A stretch of 63,498 nt of DNA from Agrobacterium tumefaciens (GTDB lineage Bacteria > Pseudomonadota > Alphaproteobacteria > Rhizobiales > Rhizobiaceae), in NCBI RefSeq assembly GCF_009649785.1, contig NZ_WJOK01000031.1:1-63498 (forward strand), given 5' to 3'. Below, piece after piece: positions 8,654-17,142 of this stretch. The position numbers and the translations under genes are program-made. The notes beneath the pieces were generated by a model. It made no database searches and was not told the DNA's origin. It worked only from the letters and a program-made list of their open reading frames with translations. How positions within the stretch are numbered: position 1 is the first letter of the stretch; each line of letters starts with the position of its first letter.

Positions 8654-9637
8654 ATGTTTCGCCCATTGACTGCTTTTTCCCTGTCGCTCTGCCTTGCCCT
8701 TCCCGCTTTTGCCGAAAATGCGGAGAAGCCGAAGCAGCTCGTCATCGTTTCTTTCGACGGTGCGGGCGACAATTCGCTGTGGGAAAGAAGTCGTGCGACG
8801 GCGAAGGAGGTCGGCGCGCATTTCACCTATTTCCTTGCCTGCACACTGGTGATGGACCGCAAGACCAGCGCCAAGACCTATCAAGGCCCCGGCCAGAAGG
8901 CCGGGCGCTCCAATGTCGGCTTTGGCCAGTCGCCGGAAGAGGTGGAGACGCGGCTGCGCAACATCTGGTCGGCCTATCGCGAAGGTCACGAGATCGGCAA
9001 TCACACCTGCGGGCATTTCGATGGCGGCCAATGGACCGCCGAGCAATGGGACGGCGAGTTCACCACCTTCACCAGCACGCTGGAAAATGCCTGGCAGATG
9101 ATTGGCAAGAAGGGTGAAGAACCCGAAGGCTGGCGCGACATGGTGAAAAACATCGACGGTTTCCGCGCGCCCTATCTTTCGCAGGGGCCGGCGCTGACCG
9201 CGGCTCAGAAGAAACACGGCTTCGTTTATGACGCCACCAGCATCACCAAGGGACCGGAATGGCCGGTGGAGCGCGGCGGCATCGAACATTTCGGCCTGCC
9301 GCTGGTTCCGGAAGGCCCCGGCAATCGCCCGATCATCGCCATGGACTACAATCTCTTCATCCGCCACTCCATCGGCATCGAGACGCCGGACCGCGCGCAG
9401 GAATTCGAGGACCGCGCCTATGCGGCGTTCCGCACCGCGTTCGACAAGCAGTATAATGGCGAACGCATCCCTCTGCAGATGGGCTTCCATTTCGTGAAGA
9501 TGAATGGCGGCGCCTATTGGAACGCCTACGAGCGGCTGCTGCGCGAAGTCTGCCGCAGGGACGATGTCGCCTGCGTGAGTTACGCCGAGGCCATGCCGAT
9601 CATCAAGGCGCGCAGGAAGCAGAAGACCGAGGGCTAA
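8654..9637 (+). CDS. secreted polysaccharide deacetylase-like protein
   Basis: A 327-residue NodB-fold protein with a clear signal peptide (cleavage about after A20 in ALPAFA-EN). Carbohydrate esterase family 4 proteins remove N-acetyl groups from cell-wall or exopolysaccharide sugars. The zinc-binding N-H-T-x-x-H motif is present as EIGNHTCGH. The usual TFDDGP motif appears as VSFDGAGDN, so the canonical Asp pair is rearranged. FRAPYLSQG corresponds to the R-x-P-Y motif 3. The frame is open back to 8390 on the opposite strand of nnrU; ATG 8654 is chosen because the signal peptide starts there. It is followed by a strong bidirectional terminator. Substrate unknown. Confidence 0.85.
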   Translation: MFRPLTAFSLSLCLALPAFAENAEKPKQLVIVSFDGAGDNSLWERSRATAKEVGAHFTYFLACTLVMDRKTSAKTYQGPGQKAGRSNVGFGQSPEEVETRLRNIWSAYREGHEIGNHTCGHFDGGQWTAEQWDGEFTTFTSTLENAWQMIGKKGEEPEGWRDMVKNIDGFRAPYLSQGPALTAAQKKHGFVYDATSITKGPEWPVERGGIEHFGLPLVPEGPGNRPIIAMDYNLFIRHSIGIETPDRAQEFEDRAYAAFRTAFDKQYNGERIPLQMGFHFVKMNGGAYWNAYERLLREVCRRDDVACVSYAEAMPIIKARRKQKTEG

Positions 9638-9655
9638 GGTCCCCGGATACAATGC

Positions 9656-9684
9656 AAAAGGGCGGCCAGTCGGCCGCCCTTTTT
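9656..9684. terminator. bidirectional rho-independent terminator
   Basis: A GC-rich stem GGGCGGCC-AGTC-GGCCGCCC flanked by AAAA on the left and TTTTT on the right. It lies between the convergent deacetylase and bacA genes and can serve both. Confidence 0.9.
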
Positions 9685-9692
9685 GTTTTCCG

Positions 9693-10961
9693 TCAGGGCT
9701 TGTTGGCCGCCAGCTCTCCGGCTTCCGCTTCCCGCTGAAGATAACGCTCGTCGATTTCAGGCAGTGGCTTGTCATCGATCGCGGCCTCGAAAGCCACAAG
9801 ACGTTTGTGGATGGACAGCAGCTCGATGATCGTGGTCCAGGAATTGACCAGATACTGGAACGAATTACTGACCTGACCGAAGGCCGTGGCGATCTGCTGG
9901 TAGATACCATAGGTGATCTTGCCCGCCACGATGGTGGGAACAAGCATCAGGAGCAAGAACACGGCATCGGCCTGAATGTAGAAATACCGCGCGACGTTGA
10001 AGTAGAGGTAGTGCCAATACATGCGGAAATAGTTTTTCCGCACATTGGAGTAAAGCTCCTTGACAGTCGGCGGCTGGGCGCGGTCGGCGTGATCCTCACC
10101 GTAGACCAGTTCCTTGCGATAGGCCGCTTCCACACGCTGGTTGCGGAAATTCAGGCCGGGCAGCTTGATGCCGACCGTCGCCAGAAGCACGGTGCCGAAC
10201 ACGGACCAGACAATCGCCAGCCAGAACAGCGCGTGCGGCACTTCGCCAAGGATCGGCAATTCGGAGACGTACGACGACAGCGCAAACAGGATCGGCAGAA
10301 ACACAACAAGCGTCATGACCGAATTGATCAGGGTAATACCCAATCCCTCCAGCGTGGAGGAGAACCGCATCGTATCTTCCTGAACGCGCTGCGAGGCACC
10401 TTCGATGTGGCGCAGCTTTTCCCATTTTGACATGTAGAAGTCGTTCATCGCGGTGCGCCAGCGGAAGATATAATGGCTGGTGAAGAAATCCGTGAGGATC
10501 GACACAGCCATGCTGAGAAAGGCGATCTTGGCGAAGACAATCTGAAGACTGTAAAAATCCCAGACTTCGATACCCGGCTGTTTTGACAGCGCATTTTGCA
10601 GGAGATCGCCGAAAGGCCGCCGGAAATTGTTGATGACGACGGAAATCTGAACGCCGAAATAGGTCACCGCGATAATCAGCAGCGATCCCCATATGGACCA
10701 GAACTTCCAGGGGTGATCCTTGGCGAGAACGGTCCAGACAGCCCCGAACAACACCAGGCACAATGCCAGATAGGCGTAGAAGAACAGATTGGCGGGAACC
10801 AGAAAATAGCTGAGATCGTAAGGTTCTTGCTCGGGCATCACGTAGCCCCAAGACCTGCCTAGCCCTTCAACGATGAAGTACCATCCAAGAATGGCGACAA
10901 AGGCCCAGACGATGGCGGAGGTGAAGAACAATTTCGGTTTGGGAAAGAAAGAATGAAACAC
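9693..10961 (-). CDS. bacA: SbmA/BacA peptide antibiotic transporter
   Basis: A 422-residue inner-membrane protein of the SbmA/BacA family, which imports proline-rich and NCR-type peptides driven by the proton gradient. In rhizobia BacA is needed for bacteroid survival and affects very-long-chain fatty acids in lipid A. Several hydrophobic helices, the FFTSHYIFRWRTAMNDFYM and EGASQRVQEDTMRFS segments (ABC_membrane_2-like), and VNSWTTIIELLSIHKRL are typical. No ATPase domain is present, as expected for SbmA-type. The start is GTG 10961. It is transcribed on its own from a 191-bp upstream gap. Confidence 0.93.
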   Translation of the reverse strand: MFHSFFPKPKLFFTSAIVWAFVAILGWYFIVEGLGRSWGYVMPEQEPYDLSYFLVPANLFFYAYLALCLVLFGAVWTVLAKDHPWKFWSIWGSLLIIAVTYFGVQISVVINNFRRPFGDLLQNALSKQPGIEVWDFYSLQIVFAKIAFLSMAVSILTDFFTSHYIFRWRTAMNDFYMSKWEKLRHIEGASQRVQEDTMRFSSTLEGLGITLINSVMTLVVFLPILFALSSYVSELPILGEVPHALFWLAIVWSVFGTVLLATVGIKLPGLNFRNQRVEAAYRKELVYGEDHADRAQPPTVKELYSNVRKNYFRMYWHYLYFNVARYFYIQADAVFLLLMLVPTIVAGKITYGIYQQIATAFGQVSNSFQYLVNSWTTIIELLSIHKRLVAFEAAIDDKPLPEIDERYLQREAEAGELAANKP

Positions 10962-11152
10962 GTTTAGAACTCACGCGCGTTTGAAGTCAGCCATTATTGG
11001 CGAAGCACTAGATGGCCCGAACCTAGGGCAGAAATTTGTGCACAGCAACGAAGAAGCGACGACCTTAACAAGATGTAAGGCGCAAAAGGCGGATCGATCC
11101 CGCAAGGAACCCCTGAAATCGCCCCTTGGAGGCGCAATATGCCCGGGCGAAT

Positions 11153-12343
11153 TTAGCGCCGCCGCTCCGTGGCGAGAACCGGTAGCATCAAGAGAATGCT
11201 GGCGACAAGCACGCCAGAGGCGAGAATACTTGGTGCAGTAAAACTTCCCGTCACCTCGGCAATCCAGCCGGCGGCGAGTGGTCCGACGATCTGTCCAGTA
11301 CCGAAGGCTGCCGTCATCAGGGCAAAGGCGCGGCGTGGGCTTGGGCCTGCGAATTCCCGGCCGAGCTGAAGGCCATAGGCGGTGATGACCATGAAGGTCA
11401 GCCCCAGAAGCAGACCGCCGGCAAGCACGCCCGGAACGGGTGGCAGCATGACGGAAGCGAAGACGCCGACGGCTTCCACGGCAAGCACGATCACGAAAGC
11501 GCGCTTCAGCCCTTGCGATTTCAAGACCGGCTTCCAGAGGAAAAGCGAAATGGCGGCGGCACATCCCGTCACGAACCAGGCCAGAAACTCCACGAAAGCG
11601 CCGGCAGCAGCCATGCGGGCAATCGCAACAATGAAGGTGGCGGTGATGACGTAACCGAAGCCGAACAGCCCATAGGCGAGCGTCGTCAGAAAAAGCGGCT
11701 TCGTCCATTTGAGCGGCGGCTCCGACAGCGCAGAGGCATGCCGGGGTGGCCCGGCGGGCAGCACCCGCCAGACGAGAAGAAACGTAGCGAAGGAAAAGAC
11801 GGCACCGGCAATCCACTCCTCCCGCCAGGAGGCACCGCCGCCATCAAAAACGACGCCGATGAGATAGACCACAAGCGAGGAAATCGCGATGCCGGCACCG
11901 ACGCCGCCATAATGCAGCGCCTGAATATGGTCCTTGCCGGCTTTCATGGCGTGGCCGATGACGATCTGCGACGTGAAGATCATGGTCATCGCACTGGCAA
12001 TGCCGGCGAAAAACCGGATCAGGGTGAAGGCCGCAACGGAGTTGAATGCGGCCATGGCGAGCAGCAACGCGCCCGTGGAAAACAAGCCGCAAAGGGCGAC
12101 CAGCCGTTCCCGTCCCGAGCCCCATGAATAGGCGGCGAGAACCGCCCCCGCGAGATAACCGGCGAAATTTCCAGCCGCGACGATACCCGCATCCCCCGCC
12201 GATAGCGGAACATCAGCCATCATGCCGGGAAGAATGGGGGTGAAGGAAAAACGGCCGAAGCCCATGGCGGACGCCATCATCAAGGCGCCGGCGAAACCGA
12301 GTGCAGTCAGATGTTTGGGGGAAAGTGGCTTGTCGATGCTCAT
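11153..12343 (-). CDS. YbfB/YjiJ family MFS transporter
   Basis: A 396-residue major facilitator superfamily protein with about 12 membrane helices. The opening GFAGALMMASAMGFGRFSFTPILPGMM is the GxGRFxYTPxLP signature of the YbfB/YjiJ branch (MFS_4). The open frame extends to 12622, but that extra part runs through the repeat element at 12460-12578, so ATG 12343 is the right start. Substrates of this branch are not known. No regulator gene is adjacent. Confidence 0.9.
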   Translation of the reverse strand: MSIDKPLSPKHLTALGFAGALMMASAMGFGRFSFTPILPGMMADVPLSAGDAGIVAAGNFAGYLAGAVLAAYSWGSGRERLVALCGLFSTGALLLAMAAFNSVAAFTLIRFFAGIASAMTMIFTSQIVIGHAMKAGKDHIQALHYGGVGAGIAISSLVVYLIGVVFDGGGASWREEWIAGAVFSFATFLLVWRVLPAGPPRHASALSEPPLKWTKPLFLTTLAYGLFGFGYVITATFIVAIARMAAAGAFVEFLAWFVTGCAAAISLFLWKPVLKSQGLKRAFVIVLAVEAVGVFASVMLPPVPGVLAGGLLLGLTFMVITAYGLQLGREFAGPSPRRAFALMTAAFGTGQIVGPLAAGWIAEVTGSFTAPSILASGVLVASILLMLPVLATERRR

Positions 12344-12459
12344 GTACGGCTTATCGCAACCGCACTGCCACGGAACAAGCGAGTTATTTTGATCGGCAGC
12401 ATAAGCCGTCTTTGTTGGTACGAGATGCAAGGACCTTGTTGTCTGCGCATCCTTATCCA

Positions 12460-12578
12460 CCCTCATTCCTGTGCTTGTCACAGGAATCCAACCGACGCGC
12501 GTCCGCGCGGCGAGAGAAGTCCTTTCAGCCCAAGGACTTGGGCTGGCTGGATCCCTGTGACAGGCACAGGGATGAGGG
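12460..12578 (-). repeat. 119-bp RIME-like rhizobial intergenic element, copy A
   Basis: A composite palindromic element. The ends CCCTCATTCCTGTGCTTGTC and CACAGGGATGAGGG are inverted copies, each itself a hairpin. Inside are an AGCCCAAG-GA-CTTGGGCT hairpin and a GC-rich CGACGCGCGTCCGCGCGG segment. It matches the copy at 27869-27986 almost throughout, in opposite orientation. The size and two-palindrome build fit the RIME family described in Rhizobiaceae. It occupies the 324-bp gap between map and the MFS gene; nothing else is seen there. Confidence 0.85.
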
Positions 12579-12667
12579 AGGAGAAAGGTCAACGAATGCG
12601 GCAAACGTCGTAATTGGCGCACTCAGCTACGAAACTTGGTGTCTCGTAAAGTGGCGGTCTTCACCAC

Positions 12668-13420
12668 TCACTCAACCAGCGTCAGCACCAGCGGGCCGTT
12701 CTTCGTAGCAACCACGGTATGTTCATACTGCACGGTCGGCGCGCTCGGATCGCTATAGAGCGTCCACGGATCGTCGTCGCCATCTTCGGCCCAATAGGCA
12801 CCCGTCGACAGGAAGGGTTCAACGGTGAAGACCATGCCCTCCTGCATGATGCGCCGCTCACCCTTGTCCGGCCAGGTCGCCAGTTCCTTCGGCTCCTCAT
12901 GCAGGGAGCGGCCGATGCCGTGGCTCGCCAGATTGGTGATCAGCGTGTAGCGGTTCTTTTTTGCAAAGGAGCCGATGGCATTGCCGATATCGGCAAAGGG
13001 CCGACCGGTTTTCACCTGCTGCAAGCCCGTCCACATGGCGCGCTTGCCATCGCGGCACAGCCGCTCGATCTCCTTTTTCACCGGCGGCACGGCGAAAGAC
13101 GAACCCGTATCGCCGAAGAAACCGCTCTTCACCGCCGAGACATCGATATTGACGAGATCGCCCGCCTTGATGATGCGCGGGCCGGGAATGCCATGCGCAA
13201 CCTCTTCGTTGACGCTGATGCAGGTCGCGCCGGGAAACTGGTAGCAGAACTCCGGCGCCGATTGCGCGTCGTTATCCTCCAGTACCTTTCGGCCGATCGC
13301 ATCCAGTTCGGCCGTGGTGATACCGGGTTCCAGCGCATCCGCCATGGTCTGCATGGCCACGGCGCAGATGCGACCGATATCCTTTAGCAAAACCAGTTCT
13401 TCGTCGGTGGAGATGACCAT
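12668..13420 (-). CDS. map: type I methionyl aminopeptidase
   Basis: A 250-residue cytosolic metalloprotease removing the initiator methionine. The metal-binding residues can be read: D in VNIDVSAV, D in GDTGSSF, H in SHGIGRSLHE, E in FTVEPF and E in QYEHTVV. HGIPGPR is the substrate-pocket histidine region. Full length for type Ia. It lies 54 bp downstream of the flavin-dependent oxidoreductase on the same strand, with a GC-rich inverted repeat (GGCGGG...CCCGCC, 13443-13464) in between. Agrobacteria may carry a second map, so this could be the accessory copy. Confidence 0.95.
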   Translation of the reverse strand: MVISTDEELVLLKDIGRICAVAMQTMADALEPGITTAELDAIGRKVLEDNDAQSAPEFCYQFPGATCISVNEEVAHGIPGPRIIKAGDLVNIDVSAVKSGFFGDTGSSFAVPPVKKEIERLCRDGKRAMWTGLQQVKTGRPFADIGNAIGSFAKKNRYTLITNLASHGIGRSLHEEPKELATWPDKGERRIMQEGMVFTVEPFLSTGAYWAEDGDDDPWTLYSDPSAPTVQYEHTVVATKNGPLVLTLVE

Positions 13421-13474
13421 GTTTTTGTCCGTCGTTCTAAATGGCGGGTCTGAAGACGCCCGCCTTGGTAATAA

Positions 13475-14536
13475 TCAGGCCGTGGCTTTCACCGGATCGG
13501 CACTCCCCGTCAATTCTTTTCTGACAACAGGCGCGACTTTCGTACCATAAAGCTCGATGCCGCGCATGATCTGGTCATGCGGCATCAGGCCGATTGCCAT
13601 CTGCAACAGGAAACGGTCGTTCTTGAAAACGCCATGCGCCTTGATGATCTTTTCCGCCACCAGCTCAGGTTCTCCAAGGAAGAGGTTGCCCTCCGGCCCA
13701 CGCGCCGCATCGAAATGCGCGCGGTTTGTCGGACCCCAGCCGCGCTCGCGGCCGATGCGGTTCATCACCTCCGCCTGCGGTCCGTAAAACTGGTCCGCTG
13801 CCTTGTCGGTGGTGTCGGCAATGAAGCCGTGCACGTTGATGCTGGTGCGCAGCCTGGTCTTTTCCTGCCCCGCCCGGCGTGCAGCTTCGTGATAGAGATC
13901 GAACAGCGGCGCGAAGCGGCGATATTCGCCGCCGATGATGGCGAGCGCCACCGGCAGCCCCATGGCGCCGGCCCGCGCCACCGATTGCGGCGTGCCGCCA
14001 ACCGCGATCCAGACCGGCAGACGCTCCTGAAGAGGACGCGGATAGACCCCGCGCCCATTGATGGCCGGATGTTTGGTGCCGGACCAGGTGACGATTTCGT
14101 TCTCGCGCAGCGCCAAGAGCAGGTCGAGCTTTTCCGCAAACAGCACGTCATAGTCTTCGAGGTCGTAACCGAACAGGGGGTAAGATTCGATGAAGGAACC
14201 GCGCCCGGCCATGATTTCGGCACGGCCGTTCGACAGGAGATCGACGGTGGAGAATTGCTGGAAGACCCGGACCGGATCATCCGAACTCAGAACCGAGACA
14301 GCGCTCGTCAGGCGGATATTCTTCGTCTTGACCGCCGCCGCCGCAAGCACGGTGGAGGGTGAGGACGCGACATAGTCCGGGCGGTGATGTTCACCCAGCC
14401 CAAACACATCCAGTCCGACCTGATCGGCAAGCTCGATTTCCTCAAGCAGTTCGCGCAGCCGGCGCGCACCTTCCGGCCCACGGCCATCGGCGGGGTTGGG
14501 ATTGACATCCGCAAAAGTGTAAAGACCGAGTTCCAT
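13475..14536 (-). CDS. LLM class flavin-dependent oxidoreductase
   Basis: A 353-residue luciferase-like monooxygenase (bacterial luciferase fold) expected to use reduced FMN. The N-terminus [15 protein letters not shown] and the blocks [37 protein letters not shown] and [13 protein letters not shown] are the family hallmarks. The ORF extends upstream to 14821, but ATG 14536 starts precisely at the domain. It faces away from bdhA. The substrate is not predictable; neighbours give no hint. Upstream of map on the same strand. Confidence 0.9.
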   Translation of the reverse strand: MELGLYTFADVNPNPADGRGPEGARRLRELLEEIELADQVGLDVFGLGEHHRPDYVASSPSTVLAAAAVKTKNIRLTSAVSVLSSDDPVRVFQQFSTVDLLSNGRAEIMAGRGSFIESYPLFGYDLEDYDVLFAEKLDLLLALRENEIVTWSGTKHPAINGRGVYPRPLQERLPVWIAVGGTPQSVARAGAMGLPVALAIIGGEYRRFAPLFDLYHEAARRAGQEKTRLRTSINVHGFIADTTDKAADQFYGPQAEVMNRIGRERGWGPTNRAHFDAARGPEGNLFLGEPELVAEKIIKAHGVFKNDRFLLQMAIGLMPHDQIMRGIELYGTKVAPVVRKELTGSADPVKATA

Positions 14537-14768
14537 AGACGATACCTCTGTTTGATTGTCTGAGAGATAGGCACGGACGGCCCTCCAGACAAATGCAAAA
14601 TCTGGCGTAAAATCTGGATGCTTAGCTTCGAAAAAGTGGATGGGCGCCGGCGCATTATGCCCCATGCCGGCCTCCCCCGAAATCGCGCCCGAAATCGCGA
14701 TTGCCAGCCCGCCCCCTTTGGGCATAACCTGCTTAAATATGTGCGAAGTAATGCAAAAAGGGGAAAGC

Positions 14769-15545
14769 ATGCATCGGACAGTTATCGTGACAGGCTCCAC
14801 AAGTGGCATCGGCCTTGGCATCGCACAGAGATTTGCGAGGGAGGGCGCGAATATCGTGCTGAATGGCTTCGGCGACGAAGACGAAATTGAAAAACTCCGC
14901 CTCTTGCTGGAAGCCGAAAGTGGCGGGCGTGTGCTCTACCACCCGGCAGATATGACGAAACCGGACGAGATTGCCGATCTCATCAATTCCGCGCATGAAA
15001 AGCTTGGTTCGGTCGATGTGCTCGTCAACAATGCCGGCATTCAGCATATCGCTCCGATCGAGGAGTTTCCGACGGAAAAGTGGGATTGGATCATCGCCAT
15101 CAATCTGACCAGTTCCTTCCATACGATGCGCGTTGCGATACCCCTGATGAAGAAGGCCGGCAAAGGCCGTATCATCAACATTGCCTCTGCCCACGGTCTC
15201 GTCGCCTCGCCGTTCAAATCGGCCTATGTGGCAGCCAAGCACGGCATCATGGGCCTGACGAAGACGGCGGCGCTCGAGCTTGCGCAGACGGGCGTCACCG
15301 TCAACGCCATCTGTCCCGGTTATGTGCTGACGCCGCTCGTCGAAAAGCAGATACCGGAAATGGCCAAGGTGCGCGGCATCAGCGAAGAGGCGGTGAAGAA
15401 CGACGTGATGCTGGAATTGCAGGCGACAAAGCAATTCGTCACCATCGATGACGTGGCGGCAGCGGCGCTGTTTCTGGCAAGCGATGCCGCCAGCAACATT
15501 ACCGGCACGCATATTTCCGTCGATGGCGGCTGGACAGCGCAATAA
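14769..15545 (+). CDS. bdhA: 3-hydroxybutyrate dehydrogenase (SDR)
   Basis: A 258-residue short-chain dehydrogenase. [15 protein letters not shown] is the NAD-binding loop, [15 protein letters not shown] follows, and the catalytic S-Y-K set is read as INIASAHG...SAYVAAKHG. The C-terminus [24 protein letters not shown] is typical of D-3-hydroxybutyrate dehydrogenase, which makes acetoacetate in PHB breakdown. AGGGGAAAG precedes ATG 14769; an in-frame ATG at 14751 lacks such a site. A 12-bp stem hairpin follows the stop, then xdhA. Confidence 0.92.
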   Translation: MHRTVIVTGSTSGIGLGIAQRFAREGANIVLNGFGDEDEIEKLRLLLEAESGGRVLYHPADMTKPDEIADLINSAHEKLGSVDVLVNNAGIQHIAPIEEFPTEKWDWIIAINLTSSFHTMRVAIPLMKKAGKGRIINIASAHGLVASPFKSAYVAAKHGIMGLTKTAALELAQTGVTVNAICPGYVLTPLVEKQIPEMAKVRGISEEAVKNDVMLELQATKQFVTIDDVAAAALFLASDAASNITGTHISVDGGWTAQ

Positions 15546-15558
15546 TCGATGACATCTC

Positions 15559-15595
15559 TTTCCGTTTTGGAAACAATGAATTGCCAAAACGGAAA
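15559..15595 (+). promoter_or_regulatory. 12-bp perfect inverted repeat upstream of xdhA
   Basis: TTTCCGTTTTGG at 15559-15570 and CCAAAACGGAAA at 15584-15595 pair perfectly around a 13-nt loop. ATCGAT sits at 15545-15550 and again at 15595-15600. No T-run follows on the + strand. It may be a bdhA transcript end, or an operator/attenuator for the xdh operon whose ATG is 75 bp downstream. Confidence 0.6.
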
Positions 15596-15669
15596 TCGAT
15601 ATGCGCGCGCGGGCGTGCATAGATAGCAGATTGGGAACCGGCTCAACCGGACAAAAAGCAAGGCAGTGC

Positions 15670-17139
15670 ATGAACGACGCGATCAGCTTCATCTTCAACA
15701 GCGAAACCATTTCGCTTAAGGGTTTCGGACCAACAGACACGCTTCTCGATTATCTCCGCCTTCAAAGACGGCTGACCGGGACGAAAGAAGGCTGTGCTGA
15801 AGGTGACTGCGGCGCCTGCACGGTGCTGGTCGGGCGGCTTGTTGATGGCTCGCTGCGTTATGAAAGCGTCAATGCCTGCATCCGCTTTTTGGGCTCGCTG
15901 CATGCAACCCATATCGTGACGGTAGAGCATCTGGCCGGCCGCGATGGCACGCTTCACCCCGTGCAGCAGGCAATGGTGGATTTCCACGGTTCCCAATGCG
16001 GTTTCTGCACGCCGGGCTTCATCATGTCGCTCTACGGCCTGTGGCTTGCCAGCGAAAACCCGTCCCGCGCCGATATTGAAAAGGCACTGCAAGGCAATCT
16101 CTGTCGATGCACGGGTTACGAGCCGATTGTACGGGCTGCCGAAAAGATTGCAGCCGCCCGCCCGAGTGCGCTGTTCGACCCGCTGCAACGCGACCGCACC
16201 GATATCATGGCAAGGCTCTGGGCGATCCGCGCCAATGAAACCATTACGGTTACCCGCGGCGAAGATCGGACCATCATCCCGGCAACGCTTGCTGAATTGA
16301 CCGATATCTATGCCGCCGAGCCGAAGGCTACCATCGTTGCCGGTTCCACTGATGTCGGCCTGTGGGTGACAAAGCAGATGCGGGCGCTTAACCCTGTCAT
16401 CTTCATCAACAACCTCGGCGATCTGCAGGGTATTGCCGTGGATGAGAACGGCGTGACGCTCGGTGCAGGTGTCACCTACAGCCAGGCCTTCAAGACCATT
16501 GCAGAACATTTCCCGCCGCTTGCCCGGCTGTTCGATCGTCTTGGCGGCGAACAGGTGCGCAATATGGGAACCATCGGCGGCAACATCGCCAACGGTTCGC
16601 CCATCGGCGACACGCCCCCGGCCCTGATCGCGCTCGGCGCCACGCTCACCTTGCGCTCGTCTTCCGGCAGCCGCACCTTTCCGCTGGAAAGCTATTTCAT
16701 CGATTATGGCAAACAGGACCGGCTGAGCGGCGAATTCGTCGAAAAGCTTTTCATTCCGTTCCAGACGCCGGGAAGTCACTACGCCGTCTACAAGATTTCC
16801 AAGCGCCGGGACGAGGATATCTCCGCTCTCTGCGCCGCCTTCAATCTGACGCTCGAGGCCGATGGCACGGTCGAAGACATCCGCATCGCCTTTGGCGGTA
16901 TGGCCGGCACGCCGAAACGCGCCGCACATCTGGAGGCGGCACTTCTCGGCAAGCCCTGGTCTCAGGAAACGATCGATGCGGCACGCGATGCGCTGGACGA
17001 TGATTTCACCCCGCTAACCGACTGGCGCGCGACCGCCGAATACCGGCAACTCACAGCCAAGAATTTGCTGACACGGTTTTTCCTCGAGACATCAGGGGAA
17101 AAGCAGGAACTTGCCCGCTTCTCGCTGGAGGAGGCTTGA
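15670..17139 (+). CDS. xdhA: xanthine dehydrogenase small subunit (2Fe-2S, FAD)
   Basis: A 489-residue subunit of molybdenum xanthine dehydrogenase, oxidising hypoxanthine and xanthine to urate. Two [2Fe-2S] sites are visible: the plant-type ferredoxin motif GCAEGDCGAC (C42, C47, C50) and the alpha-helical domain with CGFCTPGF and CRCTGY. The FAD domain follows from about residue 185, with IVAGSTDVGLWVTK and GTIGGNIANGSPIGDTPP, then the CO-dehydrogenase-flavoprotein C-terminal domain. The start at 15670 places the ferredoxin domain at the N-terminus; upstream in-frame sequence is non-coding. xdhB begins 3 nt after the stop. Confidence 0.96.
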   Translation: MNDAISFIFNSETISLKGFGPTDTLLDYLRLQRRLTGTKEGCAEGDCGACTVLVGRLVDGSLRYESVNACIRFLGSLHATHIVTVEHLAGRDGTLHPVQQAMVDFHGSQCGFCTPGFIMSLYGLWLASENPSRADIEKALQGNLCRCTGYEPIVRAAEKIAAARPSALFDPLQRDRTDIMARLWAIRANETITVTRGEDRTIIPATLAELTDIYAAEPKATIVAGSTDVGLWVTKQMRALNPVIFINNLGDLQGIAVDENGVTLGAGVTYSQAFKTIAEHFPPLARLFDRLGGEQVRNMGTIGGNIANGSPIGDTPPALIALGATLTLRSSSGSRTFPLESYFIDYGKQDRLSGEFVEKLFIPFQTPGSHYAVYKISKRRDEDISALCAAFNLTLEADGTVEDIRIAFGGMAGTPKRAAHLEAALLGKPWSQETIDAARDALDDDFTPLTDWRATAEYRQLTAKNLLTRFFLETSGEKQELARFSLEEA

Positions 17140-17142
17140 ACC

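Noticed and set aside
8636..9943. 435-codon minus-strand ORF across the deacetylase gene
   Set aside because: Shadow of the + strand coding frame; it also crosses the terminator at 9656-9684.
12344..12622. 93-residue N-terminal extension of the MFS protein
   Set aside because: The extension is translated from the repeat element; membrane helix 1 follows ATG 12343.
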